A DNA stretch of 64,000 bases from Zonotrichia leucophrys gambelii (GCF_028769735.1 NC_088178.1:5274001-5338000), one strand, 5' to 3'. Counted from the first letter of the stretch, positions 25,971 to 40,922 are shown. Translations and numbers: made by a program. The notes: generated by a model not told the origin, from the letters alone.

Positions 25971-28900
25971 GTTATTGTACATAAGGCACAGACCTGCACT
26001 GATGCAAATTTCCCATGTTTTTATCCTTTTGGAGAAGTGCCATGAATGTACTTCAGAAAATGAACATAAAGCACTGTGTTATCAGTAATATTATTTTTCT
26101 AAAGAAACTGAATTTTAGAGCAATTTTTAGGCAAGAAACAAAAAAGCTTCAGGCTGAGAGGATGCAGAAGAATTTTATTGCACCAAAAAGTGAAGGAGAT
26201 CAGGGTCTTAAAGCAACCTTTGAAATGAAAATGAAATTGCCTTGCTATCAAGTTCCTGCCTCCACATTACATCCTGACCAGTGTTTTGTAATTAAACAGT
26301 TTTCTCCTTATCCTAAATCTTCGTAATCACCAATGACAAAGAGAAAATCAAATGCCCAAGACATCTGAGTCCCATGGCTTCAACCCTGCAGGAAATGCCA
26401 GGAAGGGTTTTTCCCACAGGTCATCAGAATTCATATGAGGAACTCATGGAAATCTTATCCTGAGAGCCCATGTGATCTACCCCAGGCAGGTAATGCTGAC
26501 TCACAACATAGAGTCTGTTTACCCCTGGGTTTGGATTCTGGACTACAATCAATGCAATAGTTTAAAATGGATAAGCACAGACCACTACAAAATTCTCCTC
26601 AAGCAGCAGATGACACAGCACAGCTGCAGAAGGCATTAATTCCAATTAATTTTTAAGGAATTTATCCCGGTCAGAATTATATCAGATTTCTGGAAACTGA
26701 TCTTTGAAATGATGGGTGGTGATGGTGAGTATAAAATAAAGGACTTACCTATTGCAAGGAGCAGAACTAATGGCACTCCAGACAAAAGGGGACACTTACT
26801 AATTTTCTAACATAGTTATATTGTATTATCTTTAATAACTGAATTATCTCAACTGTTGAGGTATTAAAGTAAGAAGATGACCCAAACCAAACTGAAGCCT
26901 TCTCTGAATTCCACCCAGAATCACCTTCTCTTTGCAATGAATGTATTTGATTAAAACTCAAGAAATTATAAATGTAATCACAACCTTAACAGAAAGGTAA
27001 GCTTTTTTTTCCCCCATTGTGAAACTGCCACCATATTAACCAAAAAACTTACTTCCTCCAGGTTTTTGTTATAAAAATCACAAAGTTTTATTTTTTTTTA
27101 TTATTTTCCTATGTGGCTTTTTAGTAATTCAGATTCTTAGATAATTAGTTCCTGCCCTACCCATATGACAGGAAAAACTTCAACATGCCTTCAAACCTCT
27201 CCTGTTACATAAAGGACAGCAGACATCAGCATTTGTTGCATTAATTGAAAATAACGTATGTCTTTGTGTTAAAAACAAAGAAGTTTAGAATGAATTTAAT
27301 GTTTTGAAAGACATTTCCTTTTAAAAAGCAATTAGAAATCTCTATCAACATGGGTTAGACTTTGTTATATTTCTTTGTTATATTTAATTGTATTTCCATT
27401 CCTTATTTCAAGCAGTGATATTTCCAACAGGATCTGATATTAGGATAATTTCCTTAAACTGTTATTAATTTGTTGTGGGTTTTTTTAAAATCTTCCAAAT
27501 TCAAGACACTGGTTAATGGTAGTGAAGATGAAATGCTAAACAATTCTTTAATTGGCCTCAGAAGAGCCCAAAGGCATCTTGTCCTTGAAACTGTGCATAT
27601 ATTTTTCCACAGATTTTTGAACAAAGCTGCCTTAATTTTGGAAAAAATTAGGAACAATAACTGATGATTTTTTTAATGTAAGTTGATAGCTTACCATCTG
27701 TGTAGATTGCTTCATCAGTGCATTATCTGCAGCAAGCACTACTGCGTTGGATCATTCCTGGAGTGATGGCTGAGATGGAGTATAAATATAAACCAGACAG
27801 TTGGCAAATGTGGCCAAGATGGGAGCAAGGCACTGGGAAATGCAAAGCTGAGCTGCTGACAGGGCTGGCCCAGCCTTTCTTGACAAAACTTCAGTTAAAT
27901 AAGCTCTGAGCAGAGACCAGTGTAGCAAATCCCAGGCCAGCATGCAGACTTTCTGTTTCATCAGTTTAGCCCTCGATACCTCACAAAACCCTTGAGCAGC
28001 AGTTTCTGTCTTGCTGAGTCTAGCCCATGGTTTAATGAGTCTTGCCACTTGGTTGTTGGACATTAAGTGATTTTTTATTTCTTCTGCTGACCATCTGCTG
28101 CATATTCCAACTTACTCCTCTATGTACATCCACATTTGGATATAACATCAACTGTGGGGGAGAGAAAACATTTTACTTGTGGATTAAGAGATGAGCAAAA
28201 GTCCATAAAAGCCAGAATCCTCAGCTTGAAATGACAGAAGTAGAGAAACAGGTTTCCAGCCATGAATATTTAAAAGGAAGTCTATACAGAATTTCTGCAT
28301 CTGGGTTTCCAAGTGTTGCTGCAACTTAGGGTTGGATTAACTTCAAAGACAAAAATAGACCCTCTGTCTGTGAAAAGCAGAATTTCTCTGCACTGAATAG
28401 AGATTAGTGTCCTGACACAGAGCAGTGAAGCTTTATAAAGAGGGTTTCTACATGAGGCACCTGTGAATCTTGGCTAATAATGACTCCAGAGCCTGTTTCT
28501 TCTTTTTTAGCTGAATAGCAGACAGACATCTGGTTATAGAGCTCTATAGAGAAATTCAGATGAATGGTGCCATGCATTTGTGAAATCCATGACATTGCAA
28601 GGCTCACAATCTAGGGGATCACACATCTCGCCCGAACTTTCAAATTTGTTTCACAAAAAACTGATTTAATCAATTTCATCTTTGAAGTTTTCAAGGGCAT
28701 TCACTGTGTTGTTGTTAGCCTGTGTATGACAGTGAAAATGAAATGGAACTGACATCCTGTGTCTATGAAATTCACAAAATTTGTATGCAATTCCTGGTTC
28801 AAATACCTAACCCTAATAGTAAACACAACCAGAAATTCCTTGGCAGATCATAATCCTTAAAAACTGATATAAAATATACAACACTGCACACATAAAATCA

Positions 28901-29344
28901 TATTCATGCTTACCTGTGATAAAAGAAAATTTGAAGAACTCTTTCATTAACTAAAGTATACAATTTTTCTTCAAAATTGTCAAGTAAAAACTTATTGAGC
29001 ATACAAGTTAAGTTACACAGAAGTTGGCCTCTTTAAAAAAAAAGGTTTCTCAAATCCATCCTCAGGAGTTTGATAAAAATATTCTGACTTGTGATTTCTG
29101 CTTTTACTCTCTCAGAATCTACATTTTAGTGGGGTACGTCACAGATTGATCCCTCTGAGTCACAGAACTTGCCACATTTTGGAAGAAAAGGCTGGTTCCC
29201 ATCATTTCCAAGGGTCTGATCTGAGGTGTTGCCTTGATGATTTAGTAGAAAATTGGATTTGCAATTGGATTTATCAGATTAAAAAGTAGTAACCAGATAA
29301 AAAACCAGAAACCAGTTGTTTCCTCTCTTCCTGACCTTGTCATA

Positions 29345-29580
29345 TAGAATCATGGAATGGTTTGGGTTGGAAGAGACCTTAAAGCCCACCCAGTGCCACC
29401 CTGCCATGGGCAGGGACACCTTCTACTGGCCCAGGTGGATCCAAGCCCCATCCAACCTTGCCTTGGATACTTTCAGGGATCCAGGGGCAGCCACAGCTTC
29501 TCTGGGCACCCTGTGCCAGGGCCTCACCAACCTCACAGGGAAGAATTTATTTCTTTTACCTAATCTAATTCATGTTCTTT
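29345..29580 (-). mobile_element. CR1 LINE 3'-end fragment
   Basis: Starts at the CR1 terminus (AGAATCATGGAATGGTTTGG) and continues through GCCATGGGCAGGGACACC and GGATCCAGGGGCAGCCACAG to GGGAAGAATTTATTTC. The clean 3' end and close match to other copies suggest a comparatively recent family. Confidence 0.93.
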
Positions 29581-32500
29581 TTCTTAAGATCTAAACTCCG
29601 TTTCTTGCTCACCATTCAAATCCAACCATCCCATCAATGCTTTCCGCTCCAGGAAAGAAGTGAGCAGTTCTAAGTATCACCTGTTTTCACTCTTAGGTCT
29701 GCAAGTTCCCACAGGCCCTAAGAAGAATTTAATGTCTTTACTGGTAGTATCAATCTAGCATGAATTCATGCTTGTGAACCCTAAATGTTCTCATCTCTTT
29801 GTACCCATAATGATGTGGGTTTGCCATTTGTGCTCAGAAGCCTCATGAAAAGTGCAGATCTGAAATCAGTTCAGATAACCCATAAAGAAACAGAATTATT
29901 GAACTACTTTTGGGTTTTTCTTAAGTGTTAAACATGTTATATTCAGGTCTGGAGGCTGTCACAGTGCTGAGGTTTCATTTGTTCACCTAGAGCTTTTGGC
30001 TGCTCTGCATATGTTGTTGACATCAGAAGGTGCTGAATTACCATTTCCACTGGAGGAAAGGAAAAGATTGAGTGCTTAATTTCTTGAGAAGATAGCTTTT
30101 AAAATGCAGTTAGGGTGTGCAACTGCCAGTACTAAGGCACCTGAATGGCAGCAACACTTTGCATACCTTTAAGCTGTAAAGTAAAAGTGAGTGTGATTAA
30201 TGGGATGGCTTTGCACATAACAGCACAGCTGGGGATTATGTTATTTTATATTCATCTTCCAAACTCCCATAAAAGTGGATTATTGTAGCATAGCACTTGT
30301 GAATAGCTACATGATGACTGGAGCCTTAACAGCTCCAGTGTTCTTACAAAAGGAAATGTACTCCTAGGAGCTCAGTCCTCCTCTGTGGAATTCACCCTTC
30401 AAGGAGGATGAGAAACATAAAAAAACCTGGAAAGCTGTTTGGGGGACATTGGGGTCATCATAAAAATATTGGAAGACGTGTAAATACTTGGCTGAGCATG
30501 AAGAGATCTTTACTGAGCTCCTGTGGCCCAGGTGGGCTGTGCAGGTGTGATGGGCATGGCTGGCGCTGGGCACAGGTGACCTGAGCCCCAAAGCCATGAT
30601 GAGAGAGGGAAAATGGTTTCAAAGAGAACATCTGACCCTAAAGATTTGCCCCAGGGTGTCCTGGTATTGCATCCATGTTGGAAACTGTACACAAGCATCT
30701 AGATGACCTGAGCAGTAAGAGAGAGGTGAGAGGTACAGAAGTTATATAGATATAGAGGAGAAATATATTAATAGAGCTGTGAACAGCTCTGCATAAAACG
30801 GTATTTGACTTATGGTTCTCATTGCCCACTAATTACAAGATAAAAATTTGCAGCCATCTAAACTCTGCTGAAGCCCAGCTGGAACTGGAATTGCTGCCAT
30901 GTGTCATGTGAAAACCCTATCATAAAAGATTTTTTAATGGGATGTTGGCATCAGCTGGAAGATGCCCACTGATCTCATGGCAAAAGAATTATGGTTCTCC
31001 CTTATGGCAACTCTCTAAATTAAAATGCTTTTTAATAAAAAATCAGTTTTCCATGATTCATAGTCTTTGATTCTATTACTTATGACAGTTGAGTCACAAA
31101 AAGAGAAATTTCTTATTGCTTAAGTTTTTCCCCATTTGTTTTTGCTGTTATTTGTGAGACAATATAAATGTATCAGTAATTAAATATTGATACTTTAGTT
31201 TCATTAATTTTAACTGTATCCATATCTAAAAGGATTCAGGTTGATTCTGCAGCAGGAATTGTATTGATCTGCAGAAAATCTTGCTCTCAGTCTGGCAGAT
31301 AGCAAAGAGAAACAGTACAAAGAATATTAACCATAAATAATTAAAGTTTCTTTTCACAAATAAAATTTAATGAGTAGGATTTCAGCTATTAAAAATTACT
31401 TTCAGTCGAAGAATAATACTCATTATTTCCACTCTTCTGTACTCTGTCTTCTTCAGAATGTATGTTAAGGACCAGATCAGGTGCTTACATGGCCTCAGTA
31501 CAAACTTTCCTGTAATAATTTTTATTTTTTCACCGATATGTTACACTTTTGGTGAATGAATAAGAGAAAATATTAACTGTATTTTAACCACCACCCCTAA
31601 TTTTCTGTGGAAAATCTCCATTTTTTCATCTGTTTATTTGTAAGCATATGGTATTGCACAAATTTATGAGGCAATGATCGTGTACTTAACTAAAGCTAAA
31701 CACTGAACTATTTTCCATGCATTACTGCAGTGCCACTTCTGTGCTCCTTAAGTTCTTAGAAGGATAGATCCCACTAGGAGAAGCATAAATTTAATAAGGA
31801 ATACTTAGCAGGTCAGCAAAAAATGAATAATAACAAGTGATATTGCTTTGCCTCAAAACAAGTAGGAATAATGCAAATATACTAACCTTAGCAAAACCCT
31901 TTGAATGGTAAATAATGTAAATGCATATCAACATATTGTGGTCTATGGTTAAAACACATTCTGTTTCTTTATGCTTTAAAAAATATGTCAAAATAATAGT
32001 TGGGGCTTTTTTCAGGAATCTTTTTTTTTTTTTAATTAACTAATGGAGAAAAAATTATTTAAGGAGAAAATTGTTCTGCAAATGCTGAAATTATCAAGTC
32101 CTGTTTCCCTATAAATTAGCCTCTCATTGCTGAATTCCCATCTGAATCTATGGGTTATTTGGGCTCACATTGCAAATTAACAGTTTCTCCATTCTATGGA
32201 CTGTCTTACTATTTTCATAAGACATGGAGAAACTCAATGCTCTTAATAATTCTGACCCTTTCCAAATTTTTTAGACATTATCTGAACACTTCCAGATCTT
32301 GTTGGCAGAAATAGCAGAGGAATGGTAGGCAGCTCTTACAGACAGTACTACTAAATAAACCTTTTCCCCCTCAGAACCCAAGTGGGAACACATGCAACAT
32401 TAAACCAAAACAAGCCAAACAAGGTTCCTTTAAATGGCAGTGAGATTATTGGAAATCTCAGAACCAGAAGCCAAATTAAGAGGGTTTATCCTTAGTATCT

Positions 32501-33867
32501 CCTTTGTACCTACACATTTAACAACTCTGTGGTTATATATGATGACATTTTTTTCCTAAAATTCTTTCACTTTCAAATAATTTATGAATATCTATTTGCT
32601 GTTTTTTCCATTTGCTTTAAGATATCTCTTAATTATCAGCACCATCCTCATGGATGGATCCTCTTTTCCAGCTTTTGAAGAACACCAAGGAGATGTGATG
32701 TTGACAAGAAATTATGTGTAGATTTAAGATTAAACAGAAAGAGCAAATTTATCTCCACATAAGTCCAAAGTAACTGGAACAGTGCTACAGCAAAACTACT
32801 CATCTCTAAAATTCCTGGGTATTGAAAGGAGGGATCCATCAAAATCAGAGGGATAACATAAGAAGTTAATAGGAAATGCAAAAGGCCACTTGAATAACCC
32901 TAAAAAACAAGACTTAAAAGCCATCACATCCAAGAAAATAAACTGTAAGTTTGAAGAAACAGATGAAACTGACAAAGTGCTTCACAAAATAGAGGATGTA
33001 GGAGCAGAATCTTCAACACCTTCTTCTTTAATATTTGTATTAAATACCCATCAGGGTAGGGTTTGGCAAGTCAAAAATGTGAGAATAATTTTGCCTGTCC
33101 ATAGTAAGTTCTCCAAAGTAACAAACAGAAGTTTTCCCCACTATATACCTAGTGATCATGTGGAAAATAGCAAATTTAGCAACAGATGGCAGGAAATGGA
33201 ATTTGCTGTCTTATCAGGACAATAAAGCTGAAAACAGTTGGGTTAAACTTGTTACAAAGGGAAAAAAATCTAGCAAAAGAAAATAGGACAGACACTCTAG
33301 TTTACATTTATAGATTCTATTAAGGACAATCTGTTTTTAATTGGAAAGGGCTCCCTGAGCCTGAAAATGTAGTGCCTAAGAAAGTATTTGCAAGTTATTG
33401 TCATGCAGAACATGAGTGCTGCTCATGCACTAAATTAAATTCACTGCTCAGTGACTCCACTCCTGTAGCAGCAAACCAGGAGAATCATGAGTGGTGTCTG
33501 GAACAGCATCTCCACCAATCCTTTACCTTGTAGTGGAGCCTGAGGAGAGAAGCTGTTTTTTTTTTTTTTTTGTACAGCTCAGCTCAGTCCCTGCTGCTCC
33601 AAGGCTCTGAAAATGTCACACACAGGTGACTGGTGCCTTCAACACACTGGAGTGGGCTGAGGATCTCTGGCAACCGAACAATGAGAAATTCATGAGCCAT
33701 TTTCAGTGTAAGATAATGAAGAGACAAATAAATAAGAGACTGGGGGTATCTGTATAGAATACAGGGATAGCCTGGTTTTAGAGATCAGCCCAAATATTTG
33801 CACTTCTGAACTTTGCAGGATTTCTCTTCTCTTTGGTTTTGTTGCTGTTTTAGGGTTGGTATTTGAT

Positions 33868-34001
33868 GAGGAAAAGGAAAAAAAATTGAGGAGGGGAAGG
33901 GGAAGGGGAGGGATAGGGGAGGGATAGGGAAGGGAAGGGAAGGAAAGGAAAGGAAAAAGGAAAGGAAAAAGGAAAGGAAAAAGGAAAGGAAAAAGGAAAG
34001 G
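33868..34001 (+). repeat. Purine-rich GGAAA/GGAAAAA repeat
   Basis: Purine-only from 33926 to 34001 with a 12-nt unit GGAAAAAGGAAA repeated about four times, preceded by GGGGA and GGGATA units. The minus-strand frame that encodes Phe/Leu/Ser runs here is an artefact. Confidence 0.9.
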
Positions 34002-34924
34002 TGTAATGGAGTGCTAGTTCTGAGTTCACTATGATGTGACCTCATATGACCCTTTTGTGTCTCTTTGTCCTTGGCATGTTGTCCTTTGTGGGCAGAAAAT
34101 CTCATACATCAATCACTTCTGAGACGGAGCTCTGCTCAAGCAGGAAAAGCATTGCAGCCATGTCCACTATGAGACAGCCACTGGCAAAAGGAGGAAAAGT
34201 CATGTGTTATCCATTGCCATTTATCTGATGTGAGGGACAACAAACTGATTCCACCCTCCTCCCAAAAAGAGAGCTGCTCCCCAACTGCTCTGGGTCTGTA
34301 ACCAGAGTAAGGCAATTCCCAGCACAATGGTTATTATGTATTTTCCTCAATATTTGCTGAGTTTGCCTAGAAAAATTTTGTAGACCATCTTTCATGTATT
34401 AGTAATGAATCTCCCTGTGATATTTAGGGGAAAACCTGGTCAGTGTTATGTAGGAGGTGTTCATAATTAGCAGTTTGTTTATGGAAGATATTGCCCCTCT
34501 GTGCTCCAAAGAGATTTTATATAAAGACAAATGAATCAGTGAAAATTTTTAAAAAACAAAGCAAACAACTACTCGCAAAACAAAAATAAAAATTAGTCAA
34601 GAAGAAAATTTAAAAAAATGCTTTCCAACATTAAAATAAGTGTAATTTTACTGCAGAATAGTATGAGAGTTGAGAAATATTATTTTTCTTTTGGCTGCCA
34701 CAATGCTAAAGCCAGGTTTCTACAGCAGCCTTTTGCACTTTTGGTCATCTCCTCTTCACCTTGTGTCCATTTTGTCTGAAGTTCAGTGGTTCTGTCTCTA
34801 ATCTGAAGTCCCTGACTCCAAGCCATAATTTATGCTTTAGGAAAGGCCACAGGAATTATCTCTGCAGGGTGTCCTGGCAGAATTCAGCCAATCTTACAGC
34901 TCCCCTCCTTCTGTTCCTGTACAT

Positions 34925-35291
34925 TGTGGTTATTAATTATTGTGGTGTTGTGAGGGTCCCCAGGGCAAGCTGAGAGATGAAAATTTACTCCAAGTTCTCA
35001 GAAGGCTGGTTTATTATATTATTATATATATTATATCAAAAGAAAATTATATACTAAAACTAAACTAAAGAAAAGAGAAAGGAGACATCAGAAGGCTAAA
35101 CAAGAATAATAATAAAAAATCTGTGACTGACCAGAGTCCCGACACAGCTGGACTGGGATTGGCCCTTAATTAAAAACAATTCACATGAAACCAATCCAAG
35201 ATGCACCTGTTGGTACGGAACCTCCAAACCATGTTCCAAGCAATCAGGTAATTATTGTTTACATTTCTTTTCTGAGGATATCACAGTGACA
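34925..35291 (-). mobile_element. Solo ERVK-like LTR with perfect 6-bp target-site duplication (antisense to the gene)
   Basis: The 367-bp element runs from TGTGGTTATTAATTATTG to ATCACAGTGACA. It is flanked by GTACAT at 34919-34924 and GTACAT at 35292-35297. A 6-bp duplication is typical of beta-retrovirus-like ERVK elements. TTTATT at 35010-35015 gives AATAAA on the minus strand. It is homologous to the LTR at 42781-43165, sharing a GATTGGCC...TTAATTA...ACCAATC...AGATGCACCTGTTG block, but lacks part of its sense 5' region. Confidence 0.87.
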
Positions 35292-37696
35292 GTACATGAG
35301 GACGGGCTTGACTTCAGGTTTACCTGGAGGATCAACACCAAGATTTGAGGGTGGGGGATTATGACTTGGCACTACAGATGTTGTTCTGCACTCCATCTAA
35401 TGGGTTCATGTTTATGGGTTTGTGTTTTACATGCTAAACAGCATTACCTGCAAACCATAAAAGAGGAAAATATAAACTGTATTAAAGAGGTCAAAGTTTA
35501 AAAGGTCTGTGAAACAACCTCAACAACCATGCTCAACTTCAGCAGAATATTTTAAGTAGAAGAATCAATCATATTGCAGATCAACAGGAAAGCAACGACT
35601 CCCTTAGCAAGACAATGAAGCTTTCTCCCACAGCAACCCTATCTTCCTCTTTATAATGGTTATTTTTACCTCAACATCATCCTCAACTAGAAGATGAGAA
35701 ATCATTGAGATCCTCAAGCTGCAGGATTTAGTAGGATGCATTAAAGATTATGCCAGGACAATTCAAATATTCTCCTCCATCACAATCATTTCATGCTGGG
35801 AAGCTAAATGGTCTTTGAGTACCCAACAAACCTTTATTTCTGGAGCTGAGGGTAGAGATATTCAAGAGTTCAAGTGCCCATTTGTGGTGGGGAGTCTATG
35901 CAGCAATTCAGTCCTGTGTGACAAAATAATAATTGAATGTGTTTCCATAGAAACTAAAGACAGCCAGTGAAAACTGCCGTAGAGTTTTAAAGGAATTCAG
36001 TCAAGTTTTATTTGAGTAAATAAGGATCACTGGCAATATACTGCTGGTTACAAGGACAGGTGGTACTCTTAAAATTACTTTTAAAATTACATCACTGAGC
36101 AGGAGCTCCTGTGGTTTCTCACAGAGCTACAGGCTGGTGTTAAAAATATTAGGACTATGTAAGTGATTGATTAGGAATGCTCTCAAGTTGAAGGGGTCCT
36201 TTTTACTACTGCCATAATTTTTTTTGGAGCAAGCTCATAGTGAGGTGAATTAGATAGATTAAAGGAGTAATAGGCATTCAGATAATAGAGATGCTTGACT
36301 AGAAATTGCTTTATTGCAATAAACAGCTCTAATTGTAAAACTCCTGCCAGATGTAAAGCCAATGTTCATTTGCGTTCCTTGTACCATGGACAGTTTGGGG
36401 TTTGGAGAAGGAATGTTTGGCTCTTAAGATTAAACTTCAAACTCCAAGAAAAGGTTTGAGCAGAGCCAATTTTTCTCTGACTTTCTGGGTTGATGCTGGC
36501 TGTAAACAGCCTTGTGAGAAACACTGGTCTGTGTGTGGATTTAGGCTCCTCAGTCCTTTTGCCCCTGGAGATGGATGGTGTGGCAGAGGCAGTGTAATTA
36601 CTCACCAAGGTGAGAGTGGTTGTGCTGCAGCCCTGTTTACCTGCTTGTGACAAATCCTCTTACCTTTGCTGTCCATCAGGAGCACCACAGCTTGGGAAGA
36701 GGGAAAAGTCATCAATGATTGAAGAAAGTGAAAGAAATCCCACCAAAATCTGCAAACTCCCCTGTAATATAAATGCTAAACCACCTTATCCACTAGAATC
36801 CATGTCAAAAATATTTCCAAACCCCATGTGTGGGACAAACAGGAGAAACCATGGCTGATGTGTTTGCCTGAGGACATCAGTGCTATTTTTGTGGCTGTTC
36901 CTTGGTATTCAGTGGTACTCACTGTGCACAGCAGGAAATCTTCTGCATGACAGCGGGGCTGTTAAAGATCCAGACTTGTATTTCAGCTCATGGCTCTGCA
37001 GTTATCCCCCCCAGTCCTCCCCATCCCTCACTGCAGCTCTGAAACCCCCGTGAGCACATCCTACATCCTATTTCTATTTATTTGGTCTGGTTTGCTCTTA
37101 GATTGGGATCTCCTCAAGGCAAAGACTCTTGAGGCAGGTTGTTTTTTCAATATGGATCATGGCTTCAGGCTTTTCTTGTCACTTTTACTATAAATACAAT
37201 AGAAGGTGCAATATCATTTGCAATATCAAGAATGTATTGAATCTTTTTGGGGACATTTTGGAAGTGCTTTTACCCCAGTAATTAAGCATTAAAATCTAAC
37301 ACTATGATATCCTTCATGCTTCATGACCTCAGTCACAAATTTAAAATTTAACCAACCTTCATGAGCTTAAAGTGCAAAGATACTGAACTAAAGGTGGTGC
37401 AGAATTCGGTACAAGATGGTAAAGAAAATGAGCTCTTTGCCATTTCTCTGTCCTCAGTAAAAAATTCAATTTTATATCTTCATCATTCATTTCCATTAAT
37501 TAGTATCATCACCATTCTCCTCATGCCATCATGACCCTTGTTCCCTTGGTTCATTTAGAGCCCCTGAGTGTGTGTTTCAGAGGACTTTTTTGTTCAGGGG
37601 ATTTTTGTAGCTTTGTTTTTTTATTTTCCCCTGATTTTCATCTGGTTTTCCTGGAAGAGACAGATAAACCTTTCTGAGAGTGCCTGGGGTATTAAG

Positions 37697-37912
37697 GAGG
37701 AAAGTTTTGTATATATATATGGATATATAATGTGTATGTGTGCATATATATATGTATTTTTGTATATTACATATATATATATATATGTAATATATATTAC
37801 ATATATATTACATTAATATATAATATCTAATCTAATCTAATCTAATCTAATATATAAATTCATATAATATAAATTCATATATATATTTTATATATATATA
37901 CATATTTATATG
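37697..37912. repeat. TA-rich microsatellite with a TCTAA pentamer array
   Basis: ATATATA-rich sequence flanks five to six tandem TCTAA units near 37825-37852. No coding signal. Confidence 0.9.
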
Positions 37913-40649
37913 AAGCACACTTGAGACCTTGTTAATGATAGAATTCCTCCAGAGCCTTTAGTGTCCCACTGTGATTACAATCCAAGATTCTTGGAATGAC
38001 TCTGTTAAGAATGGTAAATATCCCTTAAAACCCATGCCTTTGGAGGCTCTGAAATGTTATACATCGCATGTCACAGAAACAGATTCTCTAACAGATCTTT
38101 TTTTTCTTCTCCTGCAAGGAAATCTTGTCTGCTCCAATCCAATTTTGGTTATTGATGTGAACACTTAGGAATTCTTTGTGAAAGAAAAGGTCCTTAAATT
38201 AATTCCTTCTGTAGCAGCAAGTTAATTTTAAAAAGGAGGAATTTAAAGAGGACCAGAATTTTGGGTATTTTTGTCAGCTTTTTGTTGTTGTTTTGGATGG
38301 GCTTGTGTGTGTGTTTTTAATTATATTCCCTCAAATAAAAATGTCAAGGTACCAAGGAAGCTGTTCTGCATGTGGAGATTTTCTTTCCACCTTAAATATG
38401 ATGGCATTTAAAGGCAGACAATGCCAACAGGGGATGAACTCATCAGAAGGAGATTAGCTATGTAGAAAAATAGCATTTCAGGAGTAACATGATCTCTCTT
38501 TGCAATAAGAGTTGTCACTTCTTCAGGGTGTGATGCAGAGTTCCTCTAATGGTGCACATCACAATTCCATATTTTCCAAGGTGGGGCTTTGGCCCCTCAC
38601 TCTGTTATCTACACTAATTTTTCTGTTAACATGTAGAAAATGACTCTTTTTTCACCCTTTCTATCACCTTCTGTATTGCATTTCAGGCTGTAGGTTTGAT
38701 TGCTTAAGGAAGGCAAAAATGTTCTAGGAGATACAATCACTTGTTATTTGTCATAAGCATTATTGCAAGTCTGTCTCCTAATTGATGTTGTAGACATGCA
38801 ATGTTTGGCCATTTATTTTAATACTTTCTCTGTTTATGACTGTTACACAATTGACATATTATTACAAGTATTATACAATTTTAAGTGAAGTGAAATACAT
38901 GTTGTTTTCAAAACAGCAGGATCCAACTTTTCTGGACAGCCTTTAATTTTCCTTCAGAAATTTAAGTGTTTCCTTGCAATTTATTCAAACATACCATGGT
39001 AGAAAACTAAACTCTCTTCTGCAATGTGTTTTGTGCCTATATTAAAATTTTAAGGGTTTGCTCAAAATAATAGTTATTTTCAGTTATTAAAAAATTAGAG
39101 AAAAAAAGCACAGTGATCTCACAATCTTATTTTGGTATATTTTGTTTAATAACATGACAGGCGAGGTATGAACACAGAGCTGAGTTTTGTATTCTTTAAT
39201 TAAGACCATTACTCTTGTCTGGGAGATTCTTGCTTTGCTGTAATCCTTCTGGTTCTGCACAATGGAAGAAAATGACAGATTGCTGCTGTTTATATTCCAG
39301 TAGCTTTTAGGGATAACTACATTTATAATCCAAATAGGAAACAGCAGGGAAAAAATAAGGATCATTATAAAAGGAAGGAGCAAGTGACTGGTCCACAGCC
39401 ACCATCACACAGAAATAAAAGCGGGTTTTCCCCAGCTCCATATTTATAGCTCCCACAAAGTTTGCAGAAACAGATTTTCATTTATTTGTTTGCTTGCTTT
39501 ATTTTGTTTCAGTTATTTGTATCTGGGAATAAGGATGCCTAAAACAGGACTAAAGGTCCTGTATCAGAATCAATAGGAAAATGAGAAGATGGAATGGTCT
39601 TGTATCAGCTTCACAGATGTAATCATGGACTTGCCTCTCTGCTACTGGCTGTTAATGAGGCTCTGCTTTTACATGGAATAGTAAGGTTTAATTCCATAAA
39701 ATCTGGAATTGATGGCTGCTTTTTCTGGTACTAAATCTCTTTTCATATCCAGAATTTTAGTCTTTACCATGAGTAAAACTTTGGATGCTTTTGTCAGCAG
39801 TGGGGTTTTTGTGGGTCTGTTATGGTTCAGTAACCCTACCAATTGCCCTTTTGCTTGATTTTTGATTATCCTACAATATCTTGAAAGGCTTTAGCTCAGA
39901 ATTTATCTTCAGTTTCTGAACTTTCTATTTTACTTCTATTTTGAAGAAAATACTCCAAAAACATGGATGCTGCTTTCTCCTATCTGAAGTTAAATCACAC
40001 AGCACTCTGTTCTCATCTTCAGTAGATTTTGTGATCTGCTGCATGGTATACAAAGAACTTTCAGTCAAAGCTACTTTTTTATTAATTCCAGAATTTCTAC
40101 TGCCTACTAGACACGCTTGTACCTCTTGTTATCGTTTCCAGCACAGCTCACACAAACAACTTAGATTAATTTTGTGCTTTTGGCCTCAAGATCTTGACAA
40201 GGGAACCCAGTTGGTCTTGGTAGCTGCTACTGGCTCCCTTCCTCCTAGAGATTAAATACTGAAATTAGTTTTATATATACATGTTAAAATTCAAAGAAAC
40301 CCCTGAATTAGCTACATTTACACTTCCATCTTAAATTATTCAGTGAAAGGAATTTTCATTTCAAAATCCTGTTTAATTTTTCTCCTTTTTACAAGTTGGG
40401 GTGTTCCTTTACTTTCTTTTTTACCTCTACATTGTGGTCTGCTGAAAACAGAGCAAAGAGCTGCCCTTTCTCTACATTAATGTGAGCATCTTTTGGGGCT
40501 AATAAATCCAGCTGAGGGGAAAAGTTTGGCAGAAAAGCAGGAAAAATACACTGGACAACATCAATACAGAGTGAGATTTATATTGAGTGAGATTTTATGC
40601 ATTTACATGACATATGCAGAGACACTTTTAAAGAAGGGCTGTAGTGAGG

Positions 40650-40922
40650 CGATAAAGGACAGTGGTTCTAAAATAAGGGAAGGTAGATTTAGACTGGGCA
40701 TAAAGAAAAATTCTTTCTAGGATGAGGGTGGGCAGGCCCTGGCACAGGGTGCCCAGAGCAGCTGTGACTGCCCCTGGATCCCTGGCAGTGTCCAAGGCCA
40801 GGTTGGATGGGGCTTGGAGCAACCTGGGATAGTGGAAGGTGTCCCTGCCCATGGGGGAGGATTGGATTGGGTTATTTGAAAGGTCCCTTCCAACCTAAAA
40901 TGTTCCAGGATTGTGTACAGAA
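40650..40922 (+). mobile_element. CR1 LINE 3'-end fragment
   Basis: Contains GGGTGGGCAGGCCCTGGCAC, CCTGGATCCCTGGCAGTGTC, AGGTTGGATGGGGCTTGGAG and AAGGTCCCTTCCAACC, with a short degenerate tail. Confidence 0.93.

Noticed and set aside
32890..33225. 111-codon plus-strand frame in AT-rich intron
   Set aside because: It has a plausible amino-acid mix but no recognised family, no promoter or splice support, and is within chance range for 64 kb. Kept only as something to check by homology search.
37821..37855. TCTAA pentamer array considered as telomere-like or CRISPR-like repeat
   Set aside because: The unit is not TTAGGG, there are no spacers, and it is embedded in a TA microsatellite.
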